Positions 34,253 through 42,172 are shown, counted from the stretch's first letter. The stretch: DNA of 64,000 nt from Rhodoplanes sp046000175 (GCF_046000175.1 NZ_JBEOMB010000011.1:55755-119754); one strand, 5' to 3'. Numbers and translations are program-made. Notes: generated by a model not told the origin, from the sequence alone.

Positions 34253-34299
34253 TGGCGCTCCCTAGGGGACTCGAACCCCTGTTTTCGCCGTGAGAGGGC
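34253..34299. repeat. attR: 47-bp direct repeat inside intact tRNA-Glu
   Basis: Identical to 22136-22182. It comprises the CCA end through the 3' side of the anticodon arm of tRNA-Glu. The element restores the 3' end of the tRNA, so the gene stays intact. A small hairpin (TCCGGCCG/CGGCCGGA at 34203-34223) lies just inside the element. Confidence 0.95.
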
Positions 34300-34328
34300 G
34301 ACGTCCTGGGCCGCTAGACGAAGGGAGC
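34253..34328 (-). tRNA. tRNA-Glu (CTC), attachment target of the element
   Basis: A 76-nt minus-strand tRNA with encoded CCA. The acceptor stem pairs GCTCCCT with AGGGAGC, the anticodon loop CTCTCAC sits on TCGCC/GGCGA giving CTC, and the T loop is TTCGAGTC. Its 3' 47 nt equal the att core, the usual target position of tyrosine integrases. Confidence 0.97.
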
Positions 34329-34437
34329 GTTGAGGTGGACATAGCCGCGTTCGGGCGCGAGCGCAAGCGGGTCTGATGCGGCGATCGTTCGCCGCATGGC
34401 GCCCTTGCACGGGCCCATGACGCGGGCGGCCGCGGCC

Positions 34438-34707
34438 TCAGTCGGTCTGGCGGGCCTGGCCGAGATCGCGCAGCACCCGGGCGTCGGCATCACGCCGGCG
34501 GCCGTCGCCGGTCGGGTCGGGGCGCTCGCCGGTGAGCCCGCCGGGGCCGAAATCGGTGGCCTTCCGAGGCTCCGTCCCCGGGCCGGTCGCGGTGCGGTCG
34601 TGGCTGCCCGCGGCGTCGCGGTCCCGCTCGCCGGCGTCGCGCTTCAGATCGGCGCGCGGGTCCGCGACGGATCGCTGCGGTGTCGTCTCGCGCGGCGTGT
34701 CGGTCAT
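34438..34707 (-). CDS. Small hydrophilic, probably disordered protein (89 aa)
   Basis: A strongly charged, Pro/Gly/Asp/Arg-rich protein (MTDTPRETTPQRSVADPRAD...) without hydrophobic core, likely intrinsically disordered. GGAGG lies 7 nt before the ATG, which supports a real gene over the long overlapping frame on the other strand. It follows a 122-residue membrane protein gene on the same strand. No family recognised. Confidence 0.6.
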   Translation of the reverse strand: MTDTPRETTPQRSVADPRADLKRDAGERDRDAAGSHDRTATGPGTEPRKATDFGPGGLTGERPDPTGDGRRRDADARVLRDLGQARQTD

Positions 34708-34802
34708 CGAGGCCTCCGTGCCCGCACAGCCGGGCGTCCCGACCCAACCCGCGCGCCGGCCGGGCGGTTCCGCGCCTTTCGCCTGCCGGCGGACCGCCGG
34801 CC

Positions 34803-34850
34803 GGCGATCGTCGGCCTCACGGCTCGGGCGATCGTCGGCCTCACGGCTCG
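34803..34850. repeat. 24-bp tandem duplication at the 3' end of a small gene
   Basis: GGCGATCGTCGGCCTCACGG plus CTCG is repeated exactly twice (34803-34826 and 34827-34850). The right copy overlaps the stop region of the 122-residue gene, so the left copy is a duplicated gene end. Confidence 0.85.
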
Positions 34851-35209
34851 GTGGCGAAGCGCAGGCGGCCGGTGGGCTTGAGGGTCTGGGCGTCGAAGCT
34901 GCGAATCTCGATGCCGGCGGGTGATTCGACCGTCACCACGACGCGCTCGCCGGCAACCGCCGTGGCGGTGATTCGCGCCCCCTTCGGCAGCTGGACGGTC
35001 AGCTCGCTTTCGGTGCTTCCCCCGCTCTTTGAAACGCGGTAGCCCACGACTCCGAGCACCACGGCGATGCCGATGAAGGTGGCGGCGCCGGACAGGGCCA
35101 TCAAGAACTTGACGCGCGCCATGAAGCGCGCCTGTTCGGGATCGAGCGGCGTGTCGTCGGGTCCACCGGCGGCGCCGGCCGAATCACGGGAGGAGTGCGG
35201 AGAGGTCAT
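34841..35209 (-). CDS. Single-span membrane protein, DUF6476-like (122 aa)
   Basis: About 30 hydrophilic N-terminal residues, one membrane helix (MALSGAATFIGIAVVLGVVGYRV, around residues 37-59) and a ~60-residue C-terminal domain of beta type with LPKGARITATAVAGERVVVTVE. Proteins of this shape divergent from rluA in Rhizobiales are, as I recall, called DUF6476. Function unknown. The start codon shares bases with the divergent rluA start (CATG at 35207-35210); a later ATG at MARVKFLM is possible because no good SD precedes the first. Confidence 0.7.
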   Translation of the reverse strand: MTSPHSSRDSAGAAGGPDDTPLDPEQARFMARVKFLMALSGAATFIGIAVVLGVVGYRVSKSGGSTESELTVQLPKGARITATAVAGERVVVTVESPAGIEIRSFDAQTLKPTGRLRFATEP

Positions 35210-36227
35210 GACCGAAGGGGATCGCCACGAGACGGTCGTCGTCGCGCCTGCCGAGGCCGGCGATCGACTCGACCGTGTGCTCGCCGCCCGCCTCGCCGAT
35301 TACTCGCGCTCCCGGCTCAAGAGCCTGATTCTGGGCGGACACGTCGCGATCGGCGACCGCACAGTCCGCGATCCCGGCCAGCGCGTCAATGCGAACGAGC
35401 GCCTGCTGGTCAAGGTGCCGCCGCCGGAGCCGCCGGAGCCGCAGCCCGAGGCGATCGCGCTCGATGTGGTGTTCGAGGACGACGAACTCCTGGTGATCGA
35501 CAAGCCGGCCGGCCTGGTCGTCCACCCGGCGGCCGGGCACTGGAGCGGCACGCTCGTCAACGCGCTGGTCGCCCATTGCGGCGAGAGCCTGTCCGGCATC
35601 GGCGGGGTGGCGCGGCCCGGCATCGTCCACCGTCTCGACAAGGACACGACCGGCCTGATGGTGGTCGCCAAGACCGACAAAGCGCACCGCGCGCTGTCGC
35701 GCCAGTTCGCCGACCACGGCCGCACCGGGCCGCTGGAGCGCGGCTACCTCGCCTTCGTGTGGGGCGTGCCGGACCGGCCGCGCGGGACGATCGACAAGCC
35801 GATCGGCCGCCATCCGCAGTCGCGCGACAAGATGGCGATCCGGCCGGACGGCCGCGAGGCGATCACCCACTGGGAACTGGTGGAGAAATACCGCGGCAAG
35901 TCCGGCGAGCCGGTGGCGAGCCTGATCGCCTGCCGGCTGGAGACCGGCCGGACCCACCAGATCCGCGTGCATCTCGCCGCGCTCGGCCACCCGCTGATCG
36001 GCGACCCGGTCTACGGCCCGGGCTTCCGCACTAAGGCGGCGCTGCTGCCCGCCGAGGCGCAGACGATCCTCGACGGCCTCGGCCGCCAGGCCCTGCACGC
36101 CTTCCTGCTCGGCATCCAGCATCCGAAGACCCGCAAGCATCTGGTCTGGCGCGCCCCCTTGCCGGCCGATCTCGCCCACCTACATAAGGTCCTGGGTGGG
36201 GGAACCATCGACCTCGCGCGACGTTGA
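35208..36227 (+). CDS. RluA-family 23S rRNA pseudouridine synthase, RluD-like (339 aa)
   Basis: Isomerises uridine to pseudouridine in 23S rRNA. An N-terminal S4 RNA-binding domain (residues ~18-75, DRLDRVLAARLADYSRSRLKSLI) is followed by the catalytic domain with the RluA signature VHRLDKDTTGLMVVAK, in which the Asp is the nucleophile, and later GRTHQIRVHLAALGHPLIGD. Presence of S4 and the length fit RluD more than RluA or RluC, but the target base cannot be told from sequence. GGAGAGG precedes the ATG. It is divergent from the DUF6476-like gene with overlapping start codons. Confidence 0.92.
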   Translation: MTEGDRHETVVVAPAEAGDRLDRVLAARLADYSRSRLKSLILGGHVAIGDRTVRDPGQRVNANERLLVKVPPPEPPEPQPEAIALDVVFEDDELLVIDKPAGLVVHPAAGHWSGTLVNALVAHCGESLSGIGGVARPGIVHRLDKDTTGLMVVAKTDKAHRALSRQFADHGRTGPLERGYLAFVWGVPDRPRGTIDKPIGRHPQSRDKMAIRPDGREAITHWELVEKYRGKSGEPVASLIACRLETGRTHQIRVHLAALGHPLIGDPVYGPGFRTKAALLPAEAQTILDGLGRQALHAFLLGIQHPKTRKHLVWRAPLPADLAHLHKVLGGGTIDLARR

Positions 36228-36697
36228 GGACGTGTGCGCTCGCGTGCGCGCGGCGCGTCGGATGCGCCCGAGAGTTGGTCACCGGCAGTTGGTCACCGGC
36301 AGGTTGGAACGAGCAAAGACACCGACGACATGATCGTGGCGAGGGTCGGCTCCGGGCGTTCGGGGCCGGATGTCGGACACGGCGTCGGTGCCGCGGCGCT
36401 GCGTCGCGGGCGTGATCGTTTCGACCCGTCGCTCGTATCAACGAATGGATCGGTAACCACGGCCGCCAAGGCCACGGTAACCAAAACGGTGCGACATCAA
36501 CGCCGTAGGTCGATTGGTCACAGGGTCGTCACGTGACGGTGACGGCTCGTCTGGTTTCTTCGAACGACCCGCCCGTGTATGCTGCGACGCGCGATCGGCG
36601 AATGCCGTCGCACGCAGCAGGGCGTCGTCGGCTCCTGGAGCGGCGGCGCCTTCATCGCCCGCCGCGACACGGGGGCACAACTTGGAGGGCGCTTACG
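36228..36697. other. 470-bp intergenic region upstream of rpoH
   Basis: No gene is supported. It contains an exact 14-bp direct duplication (AGTTGGTCACCGGC at 36273 and 36287) and two CGGTAACCA motifs near 36450-36480. The rpoH promoter must lie in the right half, but no pair of -35/-10 boxes is convincing. A long rpoH leader that could act as an RNA thermometer is possible but not shown. Confidence 0.5.
36273..36300. repeat. 14-bp tandem duplication upstream of rpoH
   Basis: AGTTGGTCACCGGC is present twice in direct contact (36273-36286 and 36287-36300). Confidence 0.85.
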
Positions 36698-37615
36698 ATG
36701 GCCCAATCCGCTTCCATGCCGGTGATCAACGCCGAGTCGGGCCTCGCCCGCTATCTCGACGAGATCCGCCGGTTTCCCATGCTGGAGCCCCAGCAGGAGT
36801 ACATGCTGGCGAAGCGCTGGCGCGAGCACGGTGATCGCGACGCCGCCCAGCAGCTCGTCACCTCGCATCTCCGCCTCGTCGCCAAGATCGCCATGGGGTA
36901 TCGCGGCTACGGCCTGCCGATCTCCGAGGTGATCTCGGAAGGCAATGTCGGCCTCATGCAGGCCGTGAAGCGGTTCGAGCCCGAGAAGGGCTTCCGCCTC
37001 GCGACCTATGCGATGTGGTGGATCAAGGCGGCGATCCAGGAATACATCCTGCGCTCGTGGTCGCTGGTGAAGATGGGCACCACGGCCAACCAGAAGAAGC
37101 TGTTCTTCAACCTGCGCAAGGCGAAGAGCAAGATCTCGGCGCTCGAGGAAGGCGATCTTCGCCCCGATCAGGTGGCGATCATCGCCAAGCGGCTGGGCGT
37201 CGGCGAGCAGGACGTCATCGACATGAACCGCCGGCTCGGCGGCGACGCTTCGCTCAACGCGCCGATCCGCGACGACGGCGACTCGGGCGAGTGGCAGGAC
37301 TGGCTGGTCGACGACAGCGACAGCCAGGAGACGCGGCTCGCCGAGCACGAGGAGCTCGACAACCGCCGCAAGGCGCTGGCCGAGGCCATGGAGGTGCTCA
37401 ACGATCGCGAGCGCCGCATCTTCCAGGCGCGCCGGCTCGCCGACGATCCGGTGACGCTGGAGGAGCTGGCCGAGGAGTTCGGGGTGTCGCGCGAGCGCGT
37501 CCGGCAGATCGAGGTGCGGGCCTTCGAGAAGGTCCAGAAGGCGGTGCGCAACCGCGTCGCCGCGATGGAGAGCCCGGCCGCCGCCCGCGAGGCGATGGCC
37601 GCCGCGGCCCACTGA
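36698..37615 (+). CDS. rpoH: RNA polymerase sigma-32 heat-shock factor (305 aa)
   Basis: Directs transcription of chaperone and protease genes. Region 2 contains HLRLVAKIAMGYRGYGLPISEVISEGNVGLMQAVKRFEPEKGFRLATYAMWWIKAAIQEYIL-type sequence (about 55-115). The RpoH box QKKLFFNLRK, which contacts core polymerase and is used in stability control, is at about 130. Region 4 has EELAEEFGVSRERVRQIEVRAFEKVQKAV near the C-terminus. A GGAGGG site precedes ATG 36698. Regulation in this group is usually through mRNA structure and chaperone-dependent degradation; a strong terminator follows the gene. Confidence 0.97.
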   Translation: MAQSASMPVINAESGLARYLDEIRRFPMLEPQQEYMLAKRWREHGDRDAAQQLVTSHLRLVAKIAMGYRGYGLPISEVISEGNVGLMQAVKRFEPEKGFRLATYAMWWIKAAIQEYILRSWSLVKMGTTANQKKLFFNLRKAKSKISALEEGDLRPDQVAIIAKRLGVGEQDVIDMNRRLGGDASLNAPIRDDGDSGEWQDWLVDDSDSQETRLAEHEELDNRRKALAEAMEVLNDRERRIFQARRLADDPVTLEELAEEFGVSRERVRQIEVRAFEKVQKAVRNRVAAMESPAAAREAMAAAAH

Positions 37616-37671
37616 GGCGGCGCCGAGATCGCGGCACCCCCATCGCGATCGGGGTGCAAAGTCGAGATGCG

Positions 37672-37700
37672 AAGCGCGGCCTGCGGGCCGCGCTTTTTTT
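37672..37700 (+). terminator. Rho-independent terminator of rpoH
   Basis: AAGCGCGGCC pairs with GGCCGCGCTT around TGCG and runs into seven T residues. A second hairpin (GCACCCC/GGGGTGC, 37634-37658) precedes it. Confidence 0.9.
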
Positions 37701-37781
37701 ATGTCCGGGCCCGGGATACATCTCGGCACGCACGGCGGGTCTCGGACATGCATCGAGACGCCGGCGAGGAGGACCGCACCG

Positions 37782-38798
37782 ATGGATACGCGCATGCTCA
37801 GCCGCCGCACGGTTCTGCTCGGCGCCGCCGGGAGCGCGCTGCCGCTGCTCGGCGGCAGTGGTCCGGCCGCGGCCGCACGCCTGAAGGTCGCCGCGCTGTT
37901 CGCCGGCAAGATCGACGACCGCGGCTTCATGCAGGCCGGCTACGAGGGCCTGAAGCTCGCCGCGGCGGTCGTCTCGGCCGACATCGACGTCACCCAAGGC
38001 ATCGCGCCGCAGCCCGAGGCCCTCGCCGCGGCGCTGCGCGCGCTGGCGCAGAAGACACCCGATCTCGTCGTCGCCCATGGCGGCCAGAACAACGGGGCCG
38101 CCAAGACCGTGGCGGCGGAGTTTCCCGATGTCGCCTTCGTGGTGACGCAGGGCAACGTCACCGGGCCGAATCTCGCGAGCTACGAGGTGCTGCAGGAGCA
38201 GTCGGCCTTCCTGGCCGGCGCGCTCGCCGGCCTGATCACCAAGACCGGCGTGGTCGGCCACATGTCCGGCATCCGCGTCGTGCCGGGCCTCAAGGGCCGG
38301 GCCGGATACGCGGCCGGCGTCGCCCACACGAACCCGAAGGCGAGGCTGCTCACCAACTTCTCCGGCAACCAGGACGACAACGCGCTGTCGAAGAAGGTCG
38401 CGACGGCGATGATCGCGGCCGGCGCCGACGTCGTGTTCACGATGCTCAATGCCGGCCGCATGGGCGCCGTCGAGGCGTGCCGCGAGACGGGCGTGCCGCA
38501 GATCGGCAACGTGGTCGATTGGACCACCATCGTGCCCGACGTGTTCGTCGCCTCGGCCTGTGCCGACTCGGGCCGCGCCGTCTTCCAGGCGGTCGCCGAC
38601 AAGGCGGCCGGACGCTTCGCGACGGGGCAGATCCGTCAGGTCGGGCTCGACACGCCGGAGGCGGTGCGGCTCGCCATGGCGCCGCGGGTTCCGGAGGAGA
38701 TCCGCGCCCGCATCGCCGCGATCGCGGCCGAGATCGTCGCCGGCCGGCTCGCCGTGCCGCACGCGTGGACCGGCGAGGAGTTCCCGACGCCGGCGTGA
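37782..38798 (+). CDS. BMP/PnrA-family substrate-binding protein (338 aa)
   Basis: Periplasmic binding protein of the basic membrane protein (PnrA-like) family, which feeds ABC importers of nucleosides or related compounds. A twin-arginine-like signal (SRRTVLLGAAGSALPLLGG) suggests export. Family features are the initial strand VAALFAGKIDDRGFMQAGYEGL, the ligand-binding segment NVTGPNLASYEVLQEQSAFLAGALAGLITKTG and SGIRVVPGLKGRAGYAAGV. No permease or ATPase genes are adjacent, so its transporter must be encoded elsewhere or it is an orphan receptor. GGCGAGGAGG precedes ATG 37782. Confidence 0.85.
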   Translation: MDTRMLSRRTVLLGAAGSALPLLGGSGPAAAARLKVAALFAGKIDDRGFMQAGYEGLKLAAAVVSADIDVTQGIAPQPEALAAALRALAQKTPDLVVAHGGQNNGAAKTVAAEFPDVAFVVTQGNVTGPNLASYEVLQEQSAFLAGALAGLITKTGVVGHMSGIRVVPGLKGRAGYAAGVAHTNPKARLLTNFSGNQDDNALSKKVATAMIAAGADVVFTMLNAGRMGAVEACRETGVPQIGNVVDWTTIVPDVFVASACADSGRAVFQAVADKAAGRFATGQIRQVGLDTPEAVRLAMAPRVPEEIRARIAAIAAEIVAGRLAVPHAWTGEEFPTPA

Positions 38799-38829
38799 GA
38801 CACGCCGGCGCCGGAGCAGGATCACGGCG

Positions 38830-39222
38830 TCACCGGCGCCACATCACGTCGCCGGGCAGGCCCGGGCCATGCAGCAGCCGCTCGGTCTCGTGCAGGTGGT
38901 GGCGCGCCGACGCCGCCTTCGCCTTCACCTGATCGATGCGGGCGAGCAGCGCCCGCGCCTCCTCGTGCCGCGCGTGATCGGCCGGCCCGTGTTCGGCCAG
39001 ATCGCGCTCGACCAGATCGTGCTCGACCAGACCGTGCTCGACCAGACCGTCGGCGATCACGTCGAGACAGGAGACGAGACAGAACAGCAGGGTCGACAGG
39101 TGGTCGGAGCGTCGCCGCAGGCTGGCGATGCGGCGGCGCAGCGCCGCTTCGCCGCCCGGCGGCGCCGGGCCGATGGTGGACGGACGTGCGGGGCTCGTCA
39201 CGATCGGCGCTCCCGGCGTCAC
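38830..39222 (-). CDS. Hypothetical protein coupled to a chemoreceptor, with pentapeptide repeats (130 aa)
   Basis: The GTG start overlaps the stop of the chemoreceptor gene (GTGA at 39219-39222), so it is translated with it. It is mainly helical, with an Arg-rich N-terminal half (RRRIASLRRRSDHLSTLLFC) and a repetitive centre HGLVEHDLVERDLAEHG encoded by a 15-bp tandem repeat. No family recognised. It may modulate the receptor or simply be an accessory coiled-coil protein. Confidence 0.62.
   Translation of the reverse strand: MTPGAPIVTSPARPSTIGPAPPGGEAALRRRIASLRRRSDHLSTLLFCLVSCLDVIADGLVEHGLVEHDLVERDLAEHGPADHARHEEARALLARIDQVKAKAASARHHLHETERLLHGPGLPGDVMWRR
38986..39045. repeat. 15-bp tandem repeat, about four units, in the 130-aa gene
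   Basis: Units CCCGTGTTCGGCCAG, ATCGCGCTCGACCAG, ATCGTGCTCGACCAG and ACCGTGCTCGACCAG follow each other from 38986. The unit length keeps the frame, giving a pentapeptide repeat on the minus strand. Confidence 0.85.
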
Positions 39223-40910
39223 GCGGCGCGCACGCCGACGAGGAAGCGATCCACCTCGACGCGCAGCCGGGCGCTCTCGTGGGCGAGCGACTGGGCCGAG
39301 GCGAGCACCTGGCTCGACGCCGATCCGGTCTCGCCGGCGCCGCGGTTCACCTCGGTGATGTTGGCGGCGACCTGGGTGGTGCCGGCAGCGGCCTGCTGGA
39401 CGTTGCGGGCGATCTCGTGGGTCGCCGCGCCCTGCTCTTCCACGGCGGCCGCGATCGCGGCGGAAATCTCGGCGATGCGGCCGATGGTGCCGCCGATCTC
39501 CTTGATCGCCCCGACCGAGACCTGGGTGGCCGACTGCATGCCCGAAATCTGGGCGCCGATGTCGCCGGTCGCCTTGGCGGTCTGGGCGGCGAGCGCCTTG
39601 ACCTCCTGGGCGACCACCGCGAACCCTTTGCCGGCCTCTCCGGCGCGAGCCGCTTCGATCGTCGCGTTCAAGGCCAAGAGGTTGGTCTGCTCGGCGATCG
39701 CCGTGATCAGTTTCACGACGTCGCCGATGCGGTTCGCCGCTTGCGACAGCTCGGTGATCTGGCCGTCGGTCTTCTCGGCCTGACGCACCGCATCGCTGGC
39801 GATGCGGGTCGCCTCCTGGACCTGCCGGCCGATCTCACCGACCGACGACGACATCTCGTTGGTCGCCGAGGCGACGCTCTGGACATTGGCGGAGGCCTGC
39901 TCGGACGCGGCGGCGACCGTGGCCGACAGGCCCTGGGTGCTCTCGGCCGTGCGGGTGAGCGTGCCGGCCGCCGCCTCGAGCTCGGTCGAGGCCGACGACA
40001 CGGTCTTCACGATGTCGCCGACCGCGCGCTCGAAGCCGTCGGCGAGCGCGACCATGTCGGCCTTGCGGCGCGCCGCCGCGATCCGGTCCTGCTCGGCCTT
40101 CTCCTCGGCTTCCAGGCGCGCCTTCTCGGCGGCCTTGATCTTGAACGCCTCGACCGCGTCGGCGATCTCGCCGACCTCGTCCTTGCGGCCGACGCCGGCC
40201 AGCACCACGCCGAAGTCGCCCTCGGCCAGGCGGCGCATGCCGTCGGCGAGCCGGGTGATCGGTCGCGAGATGCCGAACTGTGCCACCGCGAAGGCGAGCA
40301 GGACCCCGGCCGCGACGCCGATCCCGACGATCGTATAGGTGGTGCGGACGGCGGACTCGCTGGTCACGGTCAGCTCGACCGAACCGTTCTTGATGTCCGC
40401 ATCGAGCCGGGTTCCGAGCACCACATTGGCGTCGAGCAGCTTGACGAACAGCGGATCGACCGAGCTGCGCATCAGATCGGTCGCCTTGTCGTTGATGTTC
40501 TTCAGGGTGAGCTCGACGACCGGCTGGGCAGCGTCACGGATCTGCTCGAGGAGCCGGGCGTTCTGCTCGACCAGCTCCCTGTATCGCGGGGTCTTCTCCG
40601 CGACCGTCGCGAAGAACTGCTTCGTCTGGTTGTGGACCTTCTCGATCTCGGGAAGCAGCCGGCGCATCTGCGCTTCGTCGGTTTCGGCGATGATCCGGTA
40701 CACCAGCATCTCATAATTGTAGAGGGCGCGATTGAGCCGAGCCACCGTGATCCAGGCCTGCGCGTCCGTGTCGAGGAAGCGCGAGTAGCCGTCGTCGATC
40801 ACCATCATGGTGCGGCCGGCATACCAGGTGCCGCCGGCGGCGACGGCCGCGAGCAGCAGGATGACGGCGAGAATCTTCGGGAGGATCTTGATGCGGGTGA
40901 GCAGAGACAT
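39219..40910 (-). CDS. Methyl-accepting chemotaxis protein (563 aa)
   Basis: Transmembrane chemoreceptor. TM1 is at about 10-32, a four-helix-bundle-type periplasmic sensor domain at about 33-190 (mostly helical, with MLVYRIIAETDEAQMRRLLP), TM2 at about 192-212, a HAMP domain at about 213-265 (RPITRLADGMRRLAEGDF) and the signalling domain to the C-terminus. The hairpin tip contains IAEQTNLLALNATIEAARAGEAGKGFAVVAQEVKALA, the CheA/CheW contact. No CheR-binding pentapeptide is visible at the end. No che genes are nearby. It is divergent from the AraC-type regulator across an AT-rich promoter region. Confidence 0.94.
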   Translation of the reverse strand: MSLLTRIKILPKILAVILLLAAVAAGGTWYAGRTMMVIDDGYSRFLDTDAQAWITVARLNRALYNYEMLVYRIIAETDEAQMRRLLPEIEKVHNQTKQFFATVAEKTPRYRELVEQNARLLEQIRDAAQPVVELTLKNINDKATDLMRSSVDPLFVKLLDANVVLGTRLDADIKNGSVELTVTSESAVRTTYTIVGIGVAAGVLLAFAVAQFGISRPITRLADGMRRLAEGDFGVVLAGVGRKDEVGEIADAVEAFKIKAAEKARLEAEEKAEQDRIAAARRKADMVALADGFERAVGDIVKTVSSASTELEAAAGTLTRTAESTQGLSATVAAASEQASANVQSVASATNEMSSSVGEIGRQVQEATRIASDAVRQAEKTDGQITELSQAANRIGDVVKLITAIAEQTNLLALNATIEAARAGEAGKGFAVVAQEVKALAAQTAKATGDIGAQISGMQSATQVSVGAIKEIGGTIGRIAEISAAIAAAVEEQGAATHEIARNVQQAAAGTTQVAANITEVNRGAGETGSASSQVLASAQSLAHESARLRVEVDRFLVGVRAA

Positions 40911-41101
40911 GGTGGTCGTGAGCTCCGGGCACGAGTCGACGGTCGGCCGTCGCGTGGAGTGCGGCGGTCGGGGTGGATCGGAGGCTTCGTATTTGAATTA
41001 GCCTCTATGTATTAATTTCTGTAATTTTGAGCGCAAAACGCTAAGTTTATGTTAATATTAGACTCAATTTCTGGTACTCCGAAACACGCAAGACTATCCC
41101 G

Positions 41102-41122
41102 ATTCCGCATTGGATGCGGAAT
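41102..41122. promoter_or_regulatory. Perfect 9-bp inverted repeat just upstream of the AraC-type gene
   Basis: ATTCCGCAT (41102-41110) and ATGCGGAAT (41114-41122) flank TGG. It lies in the AT-rich divergent region between the chemoreceptor and the AraC-type gene, 25 bp before the regulator's first start codon. Plausible autoregulatory operator, or a stem in the leader. Confidence 0.5.
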
Positions 41123-41146
41123 AGGTAGTATAGACAACACGACTTC

Positions 41147-42172
41147 ATGGTCCGAGTAAGTATTAAAGGTGCTCGCGACCGGACCGATATGCTCAACCGC
41201 TTCCGCTCATTCGGCACGATGGATCTGGATGGCTTCCGTGCGCAGGCGCGCAAGGACAATCCCGGGATCAAATGGATCGAGGCCGAGCAGGCCGAATCGT
41301 TTCGCAGCGACATCGCCTCGTTCGACCTCGCGAACGGCGACATGCGCTCCTCGCTCCACGCGGTGTCTCACACGTCCGCCCTGCGGCTCGAAGCGCACAG
41401 CCGGGACGCGGTGCGGCTCCTGGTTCCGATCACGTCACGGGTCTCGATCACGGCAGGGTCGCGGGCCCGCACCATCGTCGGCGGCATTGCCGGGCTCGCG
41501 CCGCACGACGATCAGCACGTCTGGTTCAGCGCCGGCGAGCACCTGACCGTGCGGGCCGACCCGGCGCGCGTCGCCGAGGCGCTGCGGGCGTTCGAATGCG
41601 ACGCCCCGATCGACTCGATCCTCGACGAGAACTTCCTGGAGACCAACCTTCCCGGCCTGCAGGACCTGGTGGAGCAGGTGCGGCGTCTGGTCGTCGCCAT
41701 CGACACGAAGCCGGCCGCGATCGTCGACAGCGTCGCGTTCCGGGCCGCGCACGAGCAGCTCGTCGTGCTCGGGCTGGCGCATGTTCTCGCCGCGGCGGCC
41801 GATCCGGACGCGCGTCGCGTCGTCTGCCGCAACCCCGTGCCGCTGCGGCGCGCCGAGGAGTACATCCGGGCGCATGCCGAAGGTCATGTCGATCTCGTCG
41901 CCATGGCGCGGCACGCCGGGCTGTCGCTGCGCTCGCTGCAGATCCTGTTCCGGGCGAACCACGACTGCACCATCGTGCAGTTCATCCGCCGGCACCGCCT
42001 GACGCTCGCGCGCGAGCGGCTGCAGCGCGTCGGCTCGCAGGCGACGGTGGCCGAGATCGCCCGGCGGTCCGGCTTCACGCATCTCGGCCACTTCACCGCG
42101 GCCTACAAGGAGGTCTTCGGGGAACAGCCGCGCCAGACCCGCCAGCGCGCCCGGCGCAAGCCGGACCCCTGA
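41147..42172 (+). CDS. AraC-family transcriptional regulator (341 aa)
   Basis: Two-part regulator: an N-terminal ~220-residue effector domain resembling the cupin-like part of AraC-binding-like (FeaR/NahR-type) regulators, and a C-terminal double HTH (about 235-335). The latter reads RRAEEYIRAHAEGHVDLVAMARHAGLSLRSLQILFR, then the second helix pair ATVAEIARRSGFTHLGHFTAAYKEVFGEQP, the AraC signature. The effector is unknown. It is divergent from the chemoreceptor gene and may control it. ATG 41147 was kept; ATG 41189 (MLNRFRSFG) is an equally possible start. Confidence 0.9.
   Translation: MVRVSIKGARDRTDMLNRFRSFGTMDLDGFRAQARKDNPGIKWIEAEQAESFRSDIASFDLANGDMRSSLHAVSHTSALRLEAHSRDAVRLLVPITSRVSITAGSRARTIVGGIAGLAPHDDQHVWFSAGEHLTVRADPARVAEALRAFECDAPIDSILDENFLETNLPGLQDLVEQVRRLVVAIDTKPAAIVDSVAFRAAHEQLVVLGLAHVLAAAADPDARRVVCRNPVPLRRAEEYIRAHAEGHVDLVAMARHAGLSLRSLQILFRANHDCTIVQFIRRHRLTLARERLQRVGSQATVAEIARRSGFTHLGHFTAAYKEVFGEQPRQTRQRARRKPDP

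Larger units (their letters stand above)
22136..34299. mobile_element. 12.1-kb tRNA-Glu-integrated phage-like element (candidate phage satellite)
   Basis: Bounded by perfect 47-bp att repeats, the right one within the intact tRNA-Glu gene. It carries an integrase next to attL, an AlpA-like HTH protein, replication-type DNA-binding candidates, a head decoration protein, a small-terminase candidate, a tape-measure protein and a divergent XRE repressor switch. Large terminase, portal, protease, major capsid and baseplate genes are not recognised. Most genes are on the plus strand with good ribosome binding sites and ATGA-type overlaps. No disrupted gene is evident, so it looks functional rather than decayed. 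Confidence 0.85.

Noticed and set aside
22136..34299. Reading the element as an ordinary complete prophage
   Set aside because: At 12 kb it is too small and I recognise no portal, capsid, protease, large terminase, tail tube or lysis gene.
34396..34881. 161-codon plus-strand frame next to tRNA-Glu
   Set aside because: Opposite to the 89-residue gene that has a GGAGG site; the translation is an unnatural Ala/Arg/Gly string.
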